Source: an uncultured Altererythrobacter sp. (GTDB taxonomy: Bacteria; Pseudomonadota; Alphaproteobacteria; Sphingomonadales; Sphingomonadaceae). From it: a DNA stretch of 64,000 nt. The stretch lies in the NCBI GenBank assembly GCA_913055875.1, contig CAJXJY010000001.1, positions 434,001-498,000 of the forward strand, written 5' to 3'. A model generated the notes under the pieces. It made no database searches. It had not been told where the DNA came from and saw nothing but the letters and a program-made list of their open reading frames with translations. This document shows, in pieces, positions 29,059 through 38,898 of this stretch; position 1 is the stretch's first letter, and every line of letters starts with the position of its first letter. The translations under genes and the position numbers were made by a program.

Positions 29059-29793
29059 ATGACCGAATCCGCGCCCACCAACCTCCTGCTGGTCGACGAC
29101 GAGCCGACCCTGCGCGAACCCCTGGCGGAATATCTCGTCCGCCAGGGGTTCGCCGTGCGCGAGGCGGACAGCGCCGCGGCGGCGCGCTCGGCGCTGCTGG
29201 AAAATCGCCCCGACCTCGTCCTGCTCGACATCATGATGCCGGGCGAGGACGGGCTGTCGCTGTGCCGGCACCTGGTCGAGGCAAAGGAGCTCCCCGTCAT
29301 CCTCCTCACCGCGAAGGGCGAGGCGACCGACCGCATCATCGGGCTCGAGATCGGCGCGGACGATTACGTCACCAAGCCGTTCGAACCGCGCGAGCTGGTC
29401 GCGCGCATCCGCTCGGTGCTGCGCCGCGCCGGCCGCGCCGCACCCGCGCCCGAGGAAGACGCGCAGTACGAGTTCGAAGGCTGGCGGCTCGACCCGCTCA
29501 AGCGCAAGCTGACCGATCCCGATGGCGCGGTGGTGTCGATCTCGACCGCCGAATTCCGCATGCTGCGCGCCTTTCTCGACCATCCGCGCCAGGTGCTCGA
29601 CCGCGACCGGCTGCTCGACATGGTGCAGGGGCGCGAGGCGCATCTGTTCGACCGCGCGGTCGACAACCAGATCAGCCGGCTGCGGCGCAAGATCGAGGCC
29701 GACAGCCGCGACCCCCGACTGATCCTGACGGTGCGCGGCGGCGGCTACCGCTTCGCCTCCGACGTCCGCCGCGTCGCGCCGGAGCGCAGCTGA
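29059..29793 (+). CDS. OmpR-family response regulator
   Basis: 244 residues: a receiver domain (LLLVDDEPTLREPL; phospho-acceptor Asp57 in LVLLDIMMPGEDG; switch lysine in YVTKPFEP) and a C-terminal winged helix (FDRAVDNQISRLRRKIE, VRGGGYRFA). Two bases separate it from the kinase gene. The start ATG follows aggcgcgacaacacc, with no strong ribosome-binding site. Targets are unknown; the upstream EF-hand gene is a natural candidate. Confidence 0.93.
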   Translation: MTESAPTNLLLVDDEPTLREPLAEYLVRQGFAVREADSAAAARSALLENRPDLVLLDIMMPGEDGLSLCRHLVEAKELPVILLTAKGEATDRIIGLEIGADDYVTKPFEPRELVARIRSVLRRAGRAAPAPEEDAQYEFEGWRLDPLKRKLTDPDGAVVSISTAEFRMLRAFLDHPRQVLDRDRLLDMVQGREAHLFDRAVDNQISRLRRKIEADSRDPRLILTVRGGGYRFASDVRRVAPERS

Positions 29794-29795
29794 CC

Positions 29796-31244
29796 ATGCG
29801 GTTGTGGCCGCGCAGCATGCTCGGGCAGGTGCTGCTGTCGGTGGCGCTGGCGCTGCTGGTCGCGCAGTGCATCGCCGCGGTGCTGCTGCTCAACGCCGCG
29901 GAGGCACGGCGCGACAACGCGATGCTCAACGCGGTCGCCTTCCAGCTGGTGCGGCAGGATGCGCCCCGCGAGCCGCGCGAGGCGCGTTTGCGCGAACGTC
30001 GCGGACCTCCGCGCGGCGATCGCTGGCGCAATTCGGGCATGCGGCCGCGCATGCCGCGCCCGTTCCGGCTCGAATGGACCGCAACGCCTCCGGCATCGCC
30101 CGCGGAAGCGCGCGACAGCCTGCGCGAGGAGGAACTGACTGCGTTGCTGGCCGCGCAGGGCGTGCCGGTCGCAGAAGTCGTGGTGTTCGAACGCGCGCTC
30201 GCCGCCGACCGTTTCCTCGCCTCGCGCCCGCGTCTGGTGGACCGGGTCCTGCGCGAGCGCGGCGAGGATGCCGAAATTCTCGTCGCCGCGCTCCGCCGCG
30301 AAGGCGCGGAGCAATGGGCGGTCGCGCGCATCGCGAAGGTGCCGGTGCAGCGCGGCGTCCACCGCACGATCATCTTCCAGACTCTGGTGATCTTCCTGCT
30401 GCTGGTCGGGCTGCTGGTGCTGCTGATCCGCCGCATCGCGCGCCCGCTCGCGGCGCTTGCCGAACGCACCGAGAGCTTTTCGGGCACCATTCCGAGCGCA
30501 CAGCCGCTGCCCGAGCGCGGCCCCGAGGACGTCCGCCGCCTGACGCGCGCGCACAACGCGATGGAAGCGCGCATCGCCGCGCTGCTCGACGAAAAGGACG
30601 TCATGCTCGGCGCGATCGGGCACGATCTCAAGACGCCGCTCGCGGCGCTCAGGGTGCGGGTAGAGAGCGTCGAGGACGAGGCCCAGCGTGAGCGCATGGC
30701 CGCGGGGATCGAGGATATCACCCGCACGCTCGACGACATCCTCTCGCTTGCACGCGTCGGCCGGGCGGGCGAGCCGCCCGAAAAGACCAATCTCGCCGCG
30801 CTCGCCGCGGCGGTGGTCGAGGAATTCGAGGATATGGACCAGCCCGTCTCGCTCGGCGAGGCGCCGCGCGTGGTGTGCCCGGTGCACGTGACCTGGCTGC
30901 GGCGGGCGCTGCGCAACCTCATTTCCAACGCGGTCCGCTACGGCGGCGTCGCGCGCGTTTCGCTCGCGACAGAAGGCGGCGCGGCGATCCTGCGGGTGGA
31001 GGACGACGGGCCGGGCATCGCCGAGAACCGCATCGCCGACATGCTCGAACCCTTCGCCCGCGGCGAAGCTTCGCGCAACCGCGCCACCGGCGGCGCCGGT
31101 CTCGGGTTGACGCTCGCGCGCGCGATCGCCGAGCAGCACGGCGGAACGCTGGTGCTGGCGAACCGGGACGAGGGCGGGCTGCGCGCGGAGATCCGGCTGG
31201 CGGACGCGGCGGATGTCAGTGACCGGCGTCGTCGTCGCGAATGA
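29796..31244 (+). CDS. Sensor histidine kinase
   Basis: 482-residue inner-membrane kinase paired with the preceding regulator. It has a transmembrane helix at about residues 9-30, a periplasmic segment that is Arg/Pro-rich (REPREARLRERRGPPRG), a second helix near residues 190-215 and a HAMP domain (IARPLAALAERTESFSG). The H-box AIGHDLKTPLAAL has the phospho-acceptor His276. The N-box ALRNLISNAVRYGG, G1 EDDGPGI and G2 GAGLGLTLARAI follow. Its 3' end overlaps the convergent MBL-fold gene by 29 bp. Confidence 0.92.
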   Translation: MRLWPRSMLGQVLLSVALALLVAQCIAAVLLLNAAEARRDNAMLNAVAFQLVRQDAPREPREARLRERRGPPRGDRWRNSGMRPRMPRPFRLEWTATPPASPAEARDSLREEELTALLAAQGVPVAEVVVFERALAADRFLASRPRLVDRVLRERGEDAEILVAALRREGAEQWAVARIAKVPVQRGVHRTIIFQTLVIFLLLVGLLVLLIRRIARPLAALAERTESFSGTIPSAQPLPERGPEDVRRLTRAHNAMEARIAALLDEKDVMLGAIGHDLKTPLAALRVRVESVEDEAQRERMAAGIEDITRTLDDILSLARVGRAGEPPEKTNLAALAAAVVEEFEDMDQPVSLGEAPRVVCPVHVTWLRRALRNLISNAVRYGGVARVSLATEGGAAILRVEDDGPGIAENRIADMLEPFARGEASRNRATGGAGLGLTLARAIAEQHGGTLVLANRDEGGLRAEIRLADAADVSDRRRRRE

Positions 31245-32847
31245 GTTCGAGCGCGCCGTCGCCGGTCAGGCGGTAGACGTAATAGAACCATTTCGACTTG
31301 GGATCGGTGGTCTCCTTCTTGAACGCCGCCATCAGCATGTCGCCATCGGTCTTGATGTAGATCGCTCCATCGACGGCGACGCTCGGGAGCGCCAGGTCGG
31401 CGAATTTCTCCAGCACCTTGCCGAGAGCTTTCGTGCGCTCGGTTTCGAAATCGGCGTCGGCATGGGCCGCGGCATCGCAATCGGCCAGGTCCTTCACCTG
31501 CTTGGTAAGGCTTTTCACCAGCTTGCTGTTGTCGATGTCGCGCGTCGAGCGTTGCAACTCGGTCGATAGCAGCACCGGGGATTCGCCCATGCCGAATTTT
31601 CCCAGCCGGCCGAGCAGGTCGGGGCGTGGATGGACGTAATTGGCATCCTGATCGCCGGAGGAAATGACGAACGCAGCCGGCCTGACGGCGGCGAGAAACT
31701 CGTCGGTCACGTCCGAAGCACCGTGATGGCAGCTTTTCATGACATCCGAGCTCAGCCGCTCGCCGGCCGTCGCCACCATTTCGTTGCGCTTCTCCTCGGT
31801 GCTCGGCCAGGCATCGAGCCCGGCATATTTCTGGAGCAGGAACATCTCCGAAGCGGTGTTCAGGTCGCCGCCGAACAGCACGCTGAAATTGCCGAATTTC
31901 AGCCGCAGAAGGACCGAATGGCCGTTCTTGGTGTGGCTGAGCGAATTGTCGAACACCCGCAGGGTCGGATCGTCCGGTCCGAACGGGTATTCGACCCACG
32001 GGCCGAGCACCTCGATCGTATAGGGCCGGCCCGACGCAGGCGAGAAACCGGGCACCCAGTGACGGCCGCCCTCGGTCGGCCCGATATTGACGCCCAGCAT
32101 CCTGTATTCGGAAACCGATTGCTTGGTGATCCCCTTCTTGATCATGTTCGCGTACCAGTTCGTCCTCCCGTGCGCGGGATCGAACGTCTGGCGCATGGTC
32201 GCGTCGTCGGCGACGATGGTTTGCAGATAATCCGTATTGCCGCCCGGACCCGGACGCAGTCCGCCGATCCGCCGGAAATCGTCCTCGCTGTTCAGTTCGG
32301 CGATACCGTTGTGATAGACACGGTCGAAGGTGATCTTCGAGCTCGACATGATGCTGTTGAAGCCGTTGTAGTGATCGGCGTCGGGATGCGTGACGATGGC
32401 CGCGTGGAAATCGAATCCCTTGCGGTAGGCGTTGAAACGTCCGTCGAGGAACTTGCGCATATGCTTCGACTTGCCGGCATCGATGACGATGATCTTTTCG
32501 TCGCGGCCCTCGTCGGCGGCGCCGCCGAGCCCGCGCTCGGGGCTGATCAGAACGGCCCCGTCGCCGATGCCGACATCGACGAAGATGATCTCGAGCGGCC
32601 GGGTCTCGGACGTGTATTTCTTCTTGACCTTGAGAACCTGGCGCCGCGCCGGATCTTTCGCGCTCCACGCCCAGCGCACCCACAGCCAGTCGTCGCTATT
32701 GCTCGCACCGGCGGGTAGATCTTCATCCTTGGCGCAGCTGAGCCAGTCGCCCCACAAGACCTGGCGAACGGCGTTGCCGGACCTGTTGTAGAGAAACACC
32801 TTCTCGTAAGGTTTTTCCTTATCGAGCCCGACAAAGACATGATCCAT
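31216..32847 (-). CDS. ComEC-like metallo-beta-lactamase-fold hydrolase
   Basis: 543-residue soluble protein. Residues 1-80 form an N-terminal region I do not recognise, rich in Trp (DDWLWVRWAW). A ComEC/Rec2-type MBL domain follows: LEIIFVDVGIGDGAVLI (85-101), metal motif HPDADHYNG with His154, Asp156, Asp158 and His159, FSVLFGGDLN, and SCHHGASD. A C-terminal helical segment follows. No signal peptide or membrane helix is seen, so it is cytoplasmic and not the competence channel. Stand-alone ComEC-like MBL proteins act on nucleic acids or phosphodiesters in some defence or stress settings; here that is conjecture. Codon use is less GC-biased than in its neighbours. Confidence 0.75.
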   Translation of the reverse strand: MDHVFVGLDKEKPYEKVFLYNRSGNAVRQVLWGDWLSCAKDEDLPAGASNSDDWLWVRWAWSAKDPARRQVLKVKKKYTSETRPLEIIFVDVGIGDGAVLISPERGLGGAADEGRDEKIIVIDAGKSKHMRKFLDGRFNAYRKGFDFHAAIVTHPDADHYNGFNSIMSSSKITFDRVYHNGIAELNSEDDFRRIGGLRPGPGGNTDYLQTIVADDATMRQTFDPAHGRTNWYANMIKKGITKQSVSEYRMLGVNIGPTEGGRHWVPGFSPASGRPYTIEVLGPWVEYPFGPDDPTLRVFDNSLSHTKNGHSVLLRLKFGNFSVLFGGDLNTASEMFLLQKYAGLDAWPSTEEKRNEMVATAGERLSSDVMKSCHHGASDVTDEFLAAVRPAAFVISSGDQDANYVHPRPDLLGRLGKFGMGESPVLLSTELQRSTRDIDNSKLVKSLTKQVKDLADCDAAAHADADFETERTKALGKVLEKFADLALPSVAVDGAIYIKTDGDMLMAAFKKETTDPKSKWFYYVYRLTGDGALELIRDDDAGH

Positions 32848-32950
32848 CGTTCCGCTCCCGATCTTCTTGGGTGCGACCTTGCTTATTATCTTCCTGCGTG
32901 AAGTCGACTATAGCTGAGTTCGGGCGTCTATTGTCGAAAATTATTCGAAT

Positions 32951-34525
32951 TTATCGCATCAGCCCGCCGATAAGATTGCGCACGAACCGCCCCGCGATCG
33001 GGCCGGCGAGGTCGGTCGCGATCGAGCCGACCGCCGAAGTGACGCCCGAGGCGACCGGGTCGGCGCGCGATTTCTTGCCCAGGATGGTGCGCGCGGCCTT
33101 GCCCGCCGCGGAACCGGCGGCGGTCTTCGTGCCGCGCGATATCGCCTTCTCCCATATCGATTTGGACTTGCGTGCGCGCTTGCCGACTTCCTCGCGGCCC
33201 TTTTCCTCGACCTCCTCGGCGGTAGCGGCGGCATCGGCGGCCTTGGCGGCGAGTACTTCCTCGGCGCTCTCGCGGTCGACCGCATTGTCGTATTTGCCCT
33301 CGAGAGGGCTGACCGACCGGATGATCGCGCGCTCCTTGGCGGTGACCGGGCCGAGCCGGCTGCGCGGCGGCTTGATCAGCGTGCGCCGGACCACGGTCGG
33401 CGCGCCGTCCCCGTCGAGCGTCGAGACCAGCGCCTCGCCGACCTTCAATTCGGTGATCGCCGCCTCGACATCGAGTTCGGGATTGATGCGGAAGGTCTCC
33501 GCCGCCGCGCGAATCGCGCGCTGGTCGCGCACGGTGAAGGCGCGCAGCGCGTGCTGCACCCTATTGCCGAGCTGACCCGCGACCTCTTCGGGAATGTCGA
33601 TCGGGTTCTGCGTCACGAAGAATACGCCGACGCCCTTCGAGCGGATCAGCCGCACGACCTGCTCGATCTTCTCCTCCAGCGCCTTGGGCGCATCGTCGAA
33701 CAGCAGGTGCGCCTCGTCGAAGAAGAACACCAGCTTCGGCTTCTCCGGGTCGCCGACTTCGGGCAGGCTCTCGAACAGTTCGGCGAGCAGCCACAGCAGG
33801 AAAGTGGCGTAGAGCTTGGGGCTGCGCATCAACCTGTCGGCGGCGAGCACGTTGACGATCCCGCGCCCGTTCTCGTCGGCCTTGAGGAAATCGTCGATTT
33901 CGAGCGCGGGCTCGCCGAAGAACATGTCCGCGCCCTGGCTCTCGAAGCTCAGCAATTGCCGCTGGATCGCGCCCACGCTCTGCTTCGAGACGTTGCCGTA
34001 AGTGCCCGACAGTTCCTTCGCATTATCATAGGCCCAGGCGAGCACCGATTGCAGGTCGCCGAGGTCGAGCAGCAGCAGCCCGTTCTCGTCGGCGTGGCGG
34101 AAGACGATCTGCAGCACGCCCTCCTGCGTGTCGTTGAGATCGAGCAGGCGGGCGAGTAGCAGCGGGCCCATTTCGGAGATGGTGGTGCGGATCGGGTGGC
34201 CCTGCTCTCCGTAGAGATCCCAGAACACCACCGGATTGTCCGAATAGGCATAGTCGTCCATGCCCAGTTCCTTCGCGCGGCCCTCGAGCTTGTCGGCGTG
34301 CTTGAAACTCGGCGAGCCGGGCATGGCGACGCCCGCCAGATCGCCTTTCACGTCGGCGACGAAGACGGGGACGCCCTCGGCGGAGAAGCTCTCGGCCATG
34401 CCCTGCAGCGTCACCGTCTTGCCGGTGCCGGTCGCGCCCGCGATCAACCCGTGGCGGTTGGCGCGGGCGAGGTCGAGATACTGCTTTTCGCCATTGGCGG
34501 CGAGCCCGAGGAAGATCTGTCCCAC
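32951..34525 (-). CDS. HerA-like helicase/ATPase (DUF853 family)
   Basis: 524-residue ATPase of the HerA/FtsK superfamily. Walker A GATGTGKT lies near residue 30, [17 protein letters not shown] is Walker B, and [20 protein letters not shown] is a sensor-like segment. The C-terminal 120 residues are Ala/Lys-rich ([19 protein letters not shown]) and end in a Gly-rich tail. The start is a GTG ([18 protein letters not shown]) with a strong aaagaggag 5 bases before it; a much longer open frame upstream is a shadow of the pabB and rlu genes. The family is widespread; its role is poorly known. Confidence 0.88.
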   Translation of the reverse strand: MGQIFLGLAANGEKQYLDLARANRHGLIAGATGTGKTVTLQGMAESFSAEGVPVFVADVKGDLAGVAMPGSPSFKHADKLEGRAKELGMDDYAYSDNPVVFWDLYGEQGHPIRTTISEMGPLLLARLLDLNDTQEGVLQIVFRHADENGLLLLDLGDLQSVLAWAYDNAKELSGTYGNVSKQSVGAIQRQLLSFESQGADMFFGEPALEIDDFLKADENGRGIVNVLAADRLMRSPKLYATFLLWLLAELFESLPEVGDPEKPKLVFFFDEAHLLFDDAPKALEEKIEQVVRLIRSKGVGVFFVTQNPIDIPEEVAGQLGNRVQHALRAFTVRDQRAIRAAAETFRINPELDVEAAITELKVGEALVSTLDGDGAPTVVRRTLIKPPRSRLGPVTAKERAIIRSVSPLEGKYDNAVDRESAEEVLAAKAADAAATAEEVEEKGREEVGKRARKSKSIWEKAISRGTKTAAGSAAGKAARTILGKKSRADPVASGVTSAVGSIATDLAGPIAGRFVRNLIGGLMR

Positions 34526-34618
34526 TGTTACTCCTCTTTCCGACGATCCGCGCGGGACATGGCGCAGCCCGCCCGATCCGGTCAAGCACTCGACTTGGGC
34601 GGCTGAGCGGCTAAGGCG

Positions 34619-36451
34619 ATGCGGATGGGAGAGCGAACCCCTTTCGTATTGCTGGACGATGCCCGCGCCGAGGGTGCGGCGGATGCGCATCTGTTCGAAA
34701 ATCCGCGCGAAGTATTCGTGGCGCGGCGGGCGGACGAGGTGGCCGATGTGCTCGCGCGTGCGGATGCGGCGCGGCTCGAGAGCGGCGGGACGCTGGCGGG
34801 CTATATTGCCTACGAGGCGGGGCTGGCGCTCGAACAGAAGCTCGCCCCGCTCGCCGAAGCGCGCACCGGCGCGGCGGGTCCGCTGGTGTGGCTCGGCCGG
34901 TTCGACGAGGAGCGGGTGATGCCCGCCGGAGAGGTTGCGGGCTGGCTGGAGGAGCAGGCGCCGGGCGAGGCCTCGCTCGGCCCGCTCGACCCGCAGCTGT
35001 CCTTCGGCGCCTATGCGCAAGGCTTCGAGACGCTGCAGGAGGCGATCCGCGCGGGCGATATCTACCAGGCCAACCTGACCTTTCCGCTTGCAGGCGCCTG
35101 GCGCGGCGATCCGCTGGCGCTCTACCGCAAGCTGCGGCCGGCGGCGCAGGCGGGCTATGGCGGGGTGGTGTTCGACGGTTCGCACTGGCTGCTGAGCCTG
35201 TCGCCCGAACTGTTCGTCTCGCAGCGCTGCGCCGAGGTGAAGGCCAAGCCGATGAAGGGCACGAGACCCCGTGCCGCCGACCCGTCGGCGGATCGCGCGC
35301 ACGCTGAGGAACTGGCGAATTCGGTCAAGGACAAGGCCGAGAACCTGATGATCGTCGACCTGATGCGCAACGATTTGTCGCGCGTGGCCGAGCCGGGCAG
35401 CGTGCGGGTCGACGCGCCGTTCGCGGTCGAGAGCTACCCGACCGTGCACCAGATGGTCTCGACCGTCCGTGCGACGTTGCGGGAGGGGAAAGGCACCGCC
35501 GACCTGATCCGCGCGATCTTCCCCTGCGGCTCGATCACCGGCGCGCCCAAGATCCGCGCGATGGAGCTGATCGCCGAGGTCGAACGCGATGCGCGCGGAC
35601 CCTATTGCGGCGCGATCGGCCGGATCGGTCCCGATGGCGAAGGGGGCAACGAGGCCGCGTTCAACGTCGCGATCCGCACGCTGCGGCTGACCCCGGTCGA
35701 GAACGGGTGCGGCACCGCGGTGCTCGGGGTCGGCTCGGCGATCGTCGCCGACAGCGAGGTCGAGGCCGAATGGCGCGAATGCCTGCTCAAGGGCGGCTTC
35801 GCGCGCGCCAGCTCGCCCGACACGACGGTGCCTTCCTTCGACCTGATCGAGACGATGCGGTTCGAGCCCGACAGCGGGATCGCGCTGCTCGAACTGCATC
35901 TCGAACGGATCAGGGCGAGCGCGGCGGAACTCGGTTTCGCCTTCGACCGCCACGCCGCGCGCAACCAGATCCAGGCGCTGTGCTTCGCGCTCGATGCGCC
36001 CTCGCGTGTGCGGCTGTTGGCGGCGCGGAGCGGGGCGATAGCGCTCGAAACGGGCCCGGCGCCGCAACCGCTCGATGAACCGGTCGACTGCATCGCGCTG
36101 CCGCTGCCGGTCGATCCGGGCGACTGGCGGCTGCGGCACAAGACCAGCGACCGTTCGTTCTACGACGAGGCCCTTGCCGCGGCGCATGGCGAAGGCGTGG
36201 GCGAGGCGCTGCTGGTGCGCGCGGACGGGCTGCTGACCGAAGGCAGCTTCACCAACATTTTCGTCGAGGGCGAGGATGGCGTGCTGCTGACCCCGCCCGC
36301 CGTGCTCGGCCTGCTGCCGGGGGTGTTGCGCGGTTCGCTGCTCGAAAGCGGCCGGGCGCGCGAGGCGGAATTGCGGATCGCGGATCTGGAGCGAGGGTTC
36401 CTGCTGGGCAACGCGCTGCGCGGGCTGGTGAAGGCGCGATTGAAAGCCTGA
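34619..36451 (+). CDS. pabB: Bifunctional aminodeoxychorismate synthase I / aminodeoxychorismate lyase (PabB-PabC fusion)
   Basis: Folate pathway. Residues 1 to about 390 form a chorismate-binding domain ([56 protein letters not shown]). Residues from about 400 to 610 form a class IV aminotransferase-fold domain ([19 protein letters not shown]; catalytic lysine in [22 protein letters not shown]), corresponding to PabC, which splits aminodeoxychorismate into 4-aminobenzoate and pyruvate. Such fusions are common in alphaproteobacteria. The glutamine amidotransferase PabA is not in the window. Confidence 0.92.
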   Translation: MRMGERTPFVLLDDARAEGAADAHLFENPREVFVARRADEVADVLARADAARLESGGTLAGYIAYEAGLALEQKLAPLAEARTGAAGPLVWLGRFDEERVMPAGEVAGWLEEQAPGEASLGPLDPQLSFGAYAQGFETLQEAIRAGDIYQANLTFPLAGAWRGDPLALYRKLRPAAQAGYGGVVFDGSHWLLSLSPELFVSQRCAEVKAKPMKGTRPRAADPSADRAHAEELANSVKDKAENLMIVDLMRNDLSRVAEPGSVRVDAPFAVESYPTVHQMVSTVRATLREGKGTADLIRAIFPCGSITGAPKIRAMELIAEVERDARGPYCGAIGRIGPDGEGGNEAAFNVAIRTLRLTPVENGCGTAVLGVGSAIVADSEVEAEWRECLLKGGFARASSPDTTVPSFDLIETMRFEPDSGIALLELHLERIRASAAELGFAFDRHAARNQIQALCFALDAPSRVRLLAARSGAIALETGPAPQPLDEPVDCIALPLPVDPGDWRLRHKTSDRSFYDEALAAAHGEGVGEALLVRADGLLTEGSFTNIFVEGEDGVLLTPPAVLGLLPGVLRGSLLESGRAREAELRIADLERGFLLGNALRGLVKARLKA

Positions 36452-36476
36452 ACTCATGGGTCCGGCCCCCCAGCCC

Positions 36477-36568
36477 CGTTCGGGCTGAGCTTGTCGAAGC
36501 CCTGCACTTTCTTCTAGCGCCGGTCTTGGAAGAGCAGGACAGCCCTTCGACAGGCTCAGGGCGAACGG
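36477..36568. repeat. GTTCG-type inverted repeat
   Basis: CCGTTCGGGCTGAGCTTGTC, GAAGCCCTGC on the left faces AGCCCTTCGACAGGCTCAGG, GCGAACGG on the right, around a 30-bp centre. It fills the pabB-to-pseudouridine-synthase gap. Confidence 0.8.
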
Positions 36569-36577
36569 TTTGAGATT

Positions 36578-37234
36578 ATGGACACTCCCGAAATCCTCTA
36601 CGAAGACGGCGAGGCGCTGGTGATCGACAAGCCCGGCGGGCTGCCGATCGAGCGCCCGCGCAAGGGCGGGGCGTCGCTCGAGGATCACCTCGATGCGCTC
36701 AAGCTCGGCTTCCGGCGCGCCCCGGTTCCGGTCCACCGGCTCGATACCGATACCTCGGGCTGCCTGCTGCTGGCACGCAATCCCAAGGCATTGAAGCGCT
36801 TCTCGCGCGCGTTCGAGGAACGGCGAGTGGACAAGCGCTATCTCGGCGTGGTCGCGGGCGAACTGCCCGAAGCCGAAGGAACGATAGAGCTCGCGCTGGC
36901 CAAGATCAGCAGCGCGGACAAGGGCTGGCGGATGATCCCGGCGAAGAAAGGCAAGCCCTCGGTCACGCACTGGCGCAGGCTGGCGGCGGCGGGCGGCAAC
37001 ACGCTGGTCGAGTTCCGGCCCGAAACCGGGCGCACACACCAGCTGCGCGTGCACGCGGCTTCGGGGCTCCGCGTTCCGCTGCTCGGCGATCCCGTATATG
37101 GCGACGGCAAGGGCGCGCCGCGGACGATGCTCCATGCCGCCGGGCTGGTGGTGCAGCGCGACGGCAAGCCGCCGATCGAGGCGGTCGCCCCCTTGCCGCG
37201 CGAATTCGCCGCGCTGGGCTTCGCCGATGGGTAA
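36578..37234 (+). CDS. RluA-family pseudouridine synthase
   Basis: 218 residues without an S4 domain: [19 protein letters not shown], the catalytic motif [16 protein letters not shown] with its aspartate, RYLGVVAG, and [12 protein letters not shown]. The RNA target (rRNA or tRNA) is uncertain. The stop overlaps the arfB start by 8 bp. Confidence 0.88.
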   Translation: MDTPEILYEDGEALVIDKPGGLPIERPRKGGASLEDHLDALKLGFRRAPVPVHRLDTDTSGCLLLARNPKALKRFSRAFEERRVDKRYLGVVAGELPEAEGTIELALAKISSADKGWRMIPAKKGKPSVTHWRRLAAAGGNTLVEFRPETGRTHQLRVHAASGLRVPLLGDPVYGDGKGAPRTMLHAAGLVVQRDGKPPIEAVAPLPREFAALGFADG

Positions 37235-37640
37235 GATCGCGGATCGGGCGCTCGAAATCGCCGAGGAGAAGTTCATCGCCTCCTCCGGTCCCGGTGGCCA
37301 GAACGTCAACAAGGTCGCGACCGCGGTGCAGCTGCGCGTCGACGTGTTCGCGCTCGGCATGCCGCCCGATGCGTTCGAGCGATTGAAGGAGATCGCGGGC
37401 AGCAAGCTGACCAAGGCGGGCGAAATCGTGCTGACCGCCAACGAATACCGCACGCAGGAGCAGAACCGCGAGGCGGCGCGCGAGCGGCTGGTCGCGCTGC
37501 TCGGCGAAGCGCTGACCCCGCCGCGCAAGCGCGCCAGGAGCCGGGTCAACCGCGTCGGCAAGGTCAAGCGCTTGAAGGCGAAGAAGGCGCGCGGCGAGGT
37601 GAAGGCCAAGCGGGGCAAGGTTTCGCGCAAGGACTGGTAG
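37227..37640 (+). CDS. arfB: Ribosome-rescue peptidyl-tRNA hydrolase ArfB (YaeJ)
   Basis: 137-residue protein that releases stalled peptides from ribosomes without a stop codon. The catalytic GGQ loop sits in [19 protein letters not shown] (residues 18-36), and the C-terminus is a Lys/Arg-rich tail ([19 protein letters not shown]) that enters the empty mRNA channel. Translationally linked to the pseudouridine synthase; a terminator follows. Confidence 0.93.
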   Translation: MGKIADRALEIAEEKFIASSGPGGQNVNKVATAVQLRVDVFALGMPPDAFERLKEIAGSKLTKAGEIVLTANEYRTQEQNREAARERLVALLGEALTPPRKRARSRVNRVGKVKRLKAKKARGEVKAKRGKVSRKDW

Positions 37641-37685
37641 GATGCTTGACTTTTGACGGTGAATCACCCAATGGGCGCGCCGGAT

Positions 37686-37718
37686 GGCGGCGCGTGCTGA
37701 GCGCCGCCCGTATTTTTT
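37686..37718 (+). terminator. Terminator after arfB
   Basis: GGCGGCGC/GCGCCGCC stem (8 bp) with a 7-nt loop, followed by CGTATTTTTT. Confidence 0.85.
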
Positions 37719-37757
37719 CGGCCCCAGATGGCCTCTAACGATCTTTAGGAACACGCC

Positions 37758-37925
37758 ATGGCGAAGCCCGCAACCGTCAAGATCAAGCTCGTCTCGACCG
37801 CCGACACGGGCTTCTACTACGTGACGAAGAAGAACCCCCGGAACATCACCGAGAAGATGACCTTCCGCAAATACGATCCCGTCGCGCGCAAGCACGTCGA
37901 GTTCAAGGAAGCGAAGATCAAGTAA
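37758..37925 (+). CDS. rpmG: 50S ribosomal protein L33
   Basis: 55-residue large-subunit protein: [20 protein letters not shown] at the start and VEFKEAKIK at the end, with [10 protein letters not shown]. It lacks the zinc-binding cysteines, so it is the zinc-independent form. It has its own upstream region after the arfB terminator; a taggaacacgcc sequence precedes the ATG. Confidence 0.95.
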   Translation: MAKPATVKIKLVSTADTGFYYVTKKNPRNITEKMTFRKYDPVARKHVEFKEAKIK

Positions 37926-38009
37926 TCTTCCTGAACGCCGGTTTTCCTGAATATGGGGAACTTGCCGAGTTCAGTGACGGTTCAATGCTCCGAGCCTAGA
38001 CACAGGAGC

Positions 38010-38675
38010 ATGACAGCCTTGAAACCGATATTCTCGATACCCTTGCGCGCCGCAATTGCCGGCGCGCTGGTCGTTTCCGCCCCCGCCGCGATGATCGCGC
38101 CCGTCGCTCCCGCCGTCGCGCAGGGGCAGGGCGATCTCGATCGCGCGGTCGCCGCCCTGCGCGGGATTTCGACGATGAAGGCGGATTTCACCCAGACCGA
38201 CCGCAAGGGCCAGACCGTCGCCGGCGTGATGACGCTCAAGCGGCCGGGCAAGATACGCTTCCAGTACGAGAAGGGCGTGCCGATGCTGCTCGTCTCGAAC
38301 GGCAAGTCGATGACGCTGATCGATTACGAGGTGAACCAGGTCCAGCGCTGGCCGATCAAGGAATCGCCGCTCGGCGCGCTGCTCGATCCCAATCGCGACG
38401 TGAAGCGCTACGGCAAGCTGATCCCGACCGGCAATGCCGATGTCGTCAGCGTCGAGGTGCGCGATCCGAAAAAGCCCGAATTCGGCGTGATCCGGTTGAT
38501 TTTCGTGCGCAATTCCGCGGCCCCCGGCGGCCTGCAACTGGCCAATTGGGTGGCGGTCGATGCGCAAAATCATCAGACCACCGTGCGGCTGCGCAATCAC
38601 CGCTACGGCGTGTCGGTGCCCGACAGTACGTTCACCTACAAGGATCCGCGCCGCTCGTCTCGTCGCCCTCGGTAA
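38010..38675 (+). CDS. lolA: LolA-family outer-membrane lipoprotein carrier protein
   Basis: Periplasmic chaperone carrying lipoproteins from LolCDE to the outer membrane. The 221-residue protein has a signal peptide ending near AVAQ, then AVAALRGISTMKADFTQTDR, GVMTLKRPGKIRFQYEKG and LIDYEVNQVQRWPI, all typical of LolA in this group. The ATG follows a clear aggag. No LolB is seen nearby. Confidence 0.9.
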   Translation: MTALKPIFSIPLRAAIAGALVVSAPAAMIAPVAPAVAQGQGDLDRAVAALRGISTMKADFTQTDRKGQTVAGVMTLKRPGKIRFQYEKGVPMLLVSNGKSMTLIDYEVNQVQRWPIKESPLGALLDPNRDVKRYGKLIPTGNADVVSVEVRDPKKPEFGVIRLIFVRNSAAPGGLQLANWVAVDAQNHQTTVRLRNHRYGVSVPDSTFTYKDPRRSSRRPR

Positions 38676-38685
38676 ACGGGCTGGC

Positions 38686-38886
38686 GGGAAATGGTGGCGT
38701 AATGCGACCATTTCCCGGGCTTGTTCATGGGCGGGCAATCCTGATCGGCTAGTTTCCAAATCGCGACGCGGTCGGAGGCGGGTTTCCCCCCTGTTGCCTT
38801 GACCTCCGGAAAGGATCGCGTCGCACAAGCGTGACGAACGCTAACAAGGAACCCTCGTGCCAATGCCCCCGGCACGAGGGTTTTTT
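38686..38886 (+). ncRNA. Candidate structured small RNA downstream of lolA, ending in a strong terminator
   Basis: Eleven bases after the lolA stop, CGGGAAATGGT (38686-38696) pairs with ACCATTTCCCG (38708-38718). A longer fold follows: GCGACGCGGTC and GGAGG near 38764-38779 pair with CCTCC and GATCGCGTCGC near 38805-38823, and outer segments CTTGTT (38721-38726) and AACAAG (38843-38848) can close the whole. A 10-bp terminator CCCTCGTGCC/GGCACGAGGG with TTTTTT ends it at 38886. It could be a small RNA or a processed lolA 3' end. No known family could be assigned with confidence. Confidence 0.4.
38852..38886 (+). terminator. Rho-independent terminator
   Basis: CCCTCGTGCC/GGCACGAGGG, 10 perfect base pairs with a 9-nt loop and six T residues, 176 bp after the lolA stop. 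Confidence 0.9.
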
Positions 38887-38898
38887 GTTGGGGGAAGT

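Noticed and set aside
34526-37630. Upstream extension of the HerA-like gene to over 1500 codons
   Set aside because: The frame runs antisense to pabB, the pseudouridine synthase and arfB. The conserved HerA part begins at the GTG with a strong ribosome-binding site.
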